A stretch of DNA of 7,122 nucleotides from an uncultured Clostridia bacterium (GTDB lineage Bacteria; Bacillota; Clostridia; UBA1381), in contig CAKSPN010000088.1 in assembly GCA_934481375.1 (NCBI GenBank), forward strand, positions 1 to 7,122, read 5' to 3'. Made by a program: the position numbers and the translations under genes. Shown here piece after piece: positions 5,825-7,122 of the stretch (within the stretch, counting starts at the first letter, position 1; the number at the start of each line of letters is the position of its first letter). Below the pieces are notes generated by a model. That model ran no database searches, was not told the DNA's origin, and saw only the letters and a program-made list of their open reading frames with translations.

Positions 5825-6556
5825 TTATCCCTCCTCTCCTATTATCGTTTCACGATATTTTTCAACATCGATAATTCCGTCCGTCATATGCGGACGGTAA
5901 AACACAGCGTCCGCCTCATCGGAAAATCTGCGTTTTTCCCAATCGTTATCCTCGGGCACTCCGCCGTCACGGAATTTAAGGCTGTAGAGCATAAATCCGA
6001 GATCCAAATCGCCCTTTAACTCCTTCGGTGCTTTAAAGTCATCAAAAGAGTCTGTCAATTCGATTGAACTTACCGGAAATTCACGGCAGCCGAGTACCGG
6101 CTGTTTAAAGCACTGACCTTTTTTCAGCCGCCGCATAAGAATTTTACAGTGCTTTTCCTCATTGTCATCATCTCTGTCACTGCGTATACCTGTCATTTCA
6201 AAATGAAATTCAACGCCGTAGCATACGTCTTTAAGAATCATGGCATTTCTTTGGTTGATGCAGTCCTTTGTATATATTTCAATACTGTTGTCGTCACCTT
6301 TCATACGTTTTTTCACGCCCGAAAAGCTTATTTTTTCCTTAACCTCATTGCGGCGTATATTGATAAAATTAATCGGCTTAAATACATATATTTTGTCTAT
6401 TACATATCTGATTGCCGGTTTCCAGTATACGCTTTTGATTATACCTTCGAGCGCTCCGGGCGTAGGAACATCATAGCTCACACGCTCAACCTTCATTTCG
6501 GGACGTGTAAAGCAGGCATAGTCGCCGCTTATAAGTATTTTAAATCCATATCCCAC
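5825..6556 (-). CDS. cas5c: CRISPR RNA endoribonuclease / Cascade subunit Cas5c (Cas5d)
   Basis: A 243-residue Cas5 of subtype I-C. In I-C this protein takes over the Cas6 job: it cuts the repeat hairpin base and stays bound to the 5' handle in Cascade. That matches the absence of a cas6 gene here. Family marks are FKILISGDYACFTRPEMKVE (5-24), the glycine-containing VPTPGALEGIIKSVYWKPAIRYVI (30-53), QRNAMILKDVCYGVEFHF (102-119) and VLGCREFPVSSIEL (154-167). The B. halodurans enzyme uses Tyr46, Lys116 and His117; Tyr44 and Lys109 here are plausible counterparts, but the position equivalent to the His reads Asp110 in my rough alignment, so the exact triad is unsure. The start is GTG at 6556, set by AAGGAGGG (6570-6563). 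It follows cas3 by 12 nt and precedes cas8c by 1 nt. Confidence 0.97.
   Translation of the reverse strand: MGYGFKILISGDYACFTRPEMKVERVSYDVPTPGALEGIIKSVYWKPAIRYVIDKIYVFKPINFINIRRNEVKEKISFSGVKKRMKGDDNSIEIYTKDCINQRNAMILKDVCYGVEFHFEMTGIRSDRDDDNEEKHCKILMRRLKKGQCFKQPVLGCREFPVSSIELTDSFDDFKAPKELKGDLDLGFMLYSLKFRDGGVPEDNDWEKRRFSDEADAVFYRPHMTDGIIDVEKYRETIIGEEG
5830..5835 (-). promoter_or_regulatory. cas8c ribosome binding site
   Basis: AGGAGG formed from the last codons of cas5c, 6 nt before the cas8c ATG at 5823. The cas5c stop and the cas8c start are separated by one base (TAA-A-ATG), so re-initiation after cas5c is likely. Confidence 0.8.
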
Positions 6557-6562
6557 ATAAAA

Positions 6563-6570
6563 CCCTCCTT
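6563..6570 (-). promoter_or_regulatory. cas5c ribosome binding site overlapping the cas3 stop
   Basis: TAAGGAGGG on the minus strand joins the cas3 TAA stop (6571-6569) to a consensus Shine-Dalgarno. The spacing to the GTG at 6556 is 6 nt. An ATG two bases nearer (6558) is out of frame and reaches a stop after nine codons, so the GTG is the only workable start for Cas5c; the next in-frame ATG (Met21) would remove the conserved N-terminus. Confidence 0.8.
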
Positions 6571-7122
6571 AAATAATTGTAGTTATAATTTTATTTTTAT
6601 CGAGTCCGTATTCTTCGCTGTAATAATCATTTACCGCCAGAACAAATACATCTCCGATTTCTTCAACAACGCCCATTTTTCTTAATTCGTCAAGCTCATA
6701 TCCGTAAACAGACGCACTGTACTTCTGCAAATCTCTTTTTGCACTGAGTCCTCCGTATTTAACCTTAGTCAGAAGGTCTTCATTGTCATCACACGGAATA
6801 ACAACCGCATATGATTCGCTTTCTATAAAATTAAACCTTTCCGAATAACTGCGGAACGGGATTATGTCGATACGCAGACAGCCGTTCATAAGAGACGTTA
6901 TTGTTTTCGTTCTTAAAATATCACCGTCCGCCGCAAAAAGCCTTCTGTAATATTCCTTTATACAATCTTCATTGTCTATGCTTTCAAATTCCTCAAACAA
7001 TGCACGTGTTATATTGGCTTTCAGCCTGAGCGGTTTTATTATTTCTTCCGTTTCAAACACAAACACGTCCGCATTATCTTTTCCGCCTTCACGGTTGCAC
7101 CGTCCTCCCGACTGAATAATGT
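6569..7122 (-). CDS. cas3: CRISPR-associated helicase/nuclease Cas3, C-terminal part (cut by window edge)
   Basis: An open frame enters from the right edge and ends with TAA at 6571-6569; 183 residues are visible. The first in-window residues, IIQSGGRCNREG, are helicase motif VI of the Cas3 SF2 family (QxxGRxxR type), with the arginines that contact ATP. What follows is the Cas3 C-terminal region. The HD nuclease domain and helicase motifs I-V would lie outside the window. Cas3 is recruited by DNA-bound Cascade, nicks the displaced strand and unwinds and degrades the target. There is a GTG at 7066, but it is internal: the conserved motif VI lies upstream of it in the same frame. Cas3 directly followed by cas5c is the standard I-C order. 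No frameshift is seen in the visible part. Confidence 0.95.
   Translation of the reverse strand, partial: IIQSGGRCNREGGKDNADVFVFETEEIIKPLRLKANITRALFEEFESIDNEDCIKEYYRRLFAADGDILRTKTITSLMNGCLRIDIIPFRSYSERFNFIESESYAVVIPCDDNEDLLTKVKYGGLSAKRDLQKYSASVYGYELDELRKMGVVEEIGDVFVLAVNDYYSEEYGLDKNKIITTII

Noticed and set aside
6149..6685. A 178-codon plus-strand frame antisense to cas5c and the cas3 end
   Set aside because: No ribosome site, no family resemblance, and it lies opposite well-conserved Cas5c sequence; a shadow of cas5c codon use.
6569..7066. A stand-alone 165-residue gene starting at the GTG at 7066
   Set aside because: The frame is open further right, and helicase motif VI (GRCNREG) lies upstream of that GTG, so it is the tail of cas3.

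Overview
The window holds the left-hand part of a type I-C (Dvulg/Csd) CRISPR-Cas locus. Everything functional lies on the minus strand, so the locus reads right to left: cas3 (3' end only) - cas5c - cas8c (with cas11c nested inside it) - cas7c - cas4 - cas1 - cas2 - leader - CRISPR array. This is the standard I-C gene order and every gene appears intact. The only cut features are cas3, which runs off the right edge, and the array, which runs off the left edge in the middle of a spacer. I see no transposon, tRNA, rRNA or unrelated cargo gene.

The organism looks like a moderately low-GC anaerobic Firmicute of the Clostridia type. This is inferred from the strong AAGGAGG-type ribosome sites in front of most genes, the AT-leaning codon use and the style of the Cas proteins. 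I cannot name a genus with confidence.

Layout: 1-1083 is the array, with 16 identical 33-nt repeats, 15 complete spacers of 33-38 nt and one partial spacer at the left edge. 1084-1216 is the 133-nt leader, AT-rich, with a repeated 13-nt motif. 1217-1507 is cas2, 1518-2540 cas1, 2525-3181 cas4, 3178-4047 cas7c, 4060-5823 cas8c, 5825-6556 cas5c, and 6569-7122 the cas3 C-terminal part. Gene junctions are overlaps of 4 or 16 nt or gaps of 1-12 nt, so the set is very probably one polycistronic, translationally coupled mRNA whose promoter lies beyond the right edge.

How it works together (established for the family): Cas5c cuts the array transcript at the base of each repeat hairpin. Cas5c, Cas7c, Cas8c and Cas11c form the Cascade complex around the crRNA, and Cas3 nicks and degrades the DNA that Cascade binds. 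Cas1, Cas2 and Cas4 trim and insert new spacers at the leader end, which here is the right-hand end of the array near position 1083.

The system itself is a known type. The most valuable details are a textbook internal ribosome site and ATG inside cas8c that define a 116-residue Cas11c; several spacers whose content hints at phage targets (an amidase-like endolysin frame, a Shine-Dalgarno plus start codon, a zinc-knuckle frame, a nested inverted repeat); a direct repeat in the leader; and a GTG start of cas5c overlapped by a decoy ATG mini-ORF. I found no convincing evidence of a wholly undescribed system.
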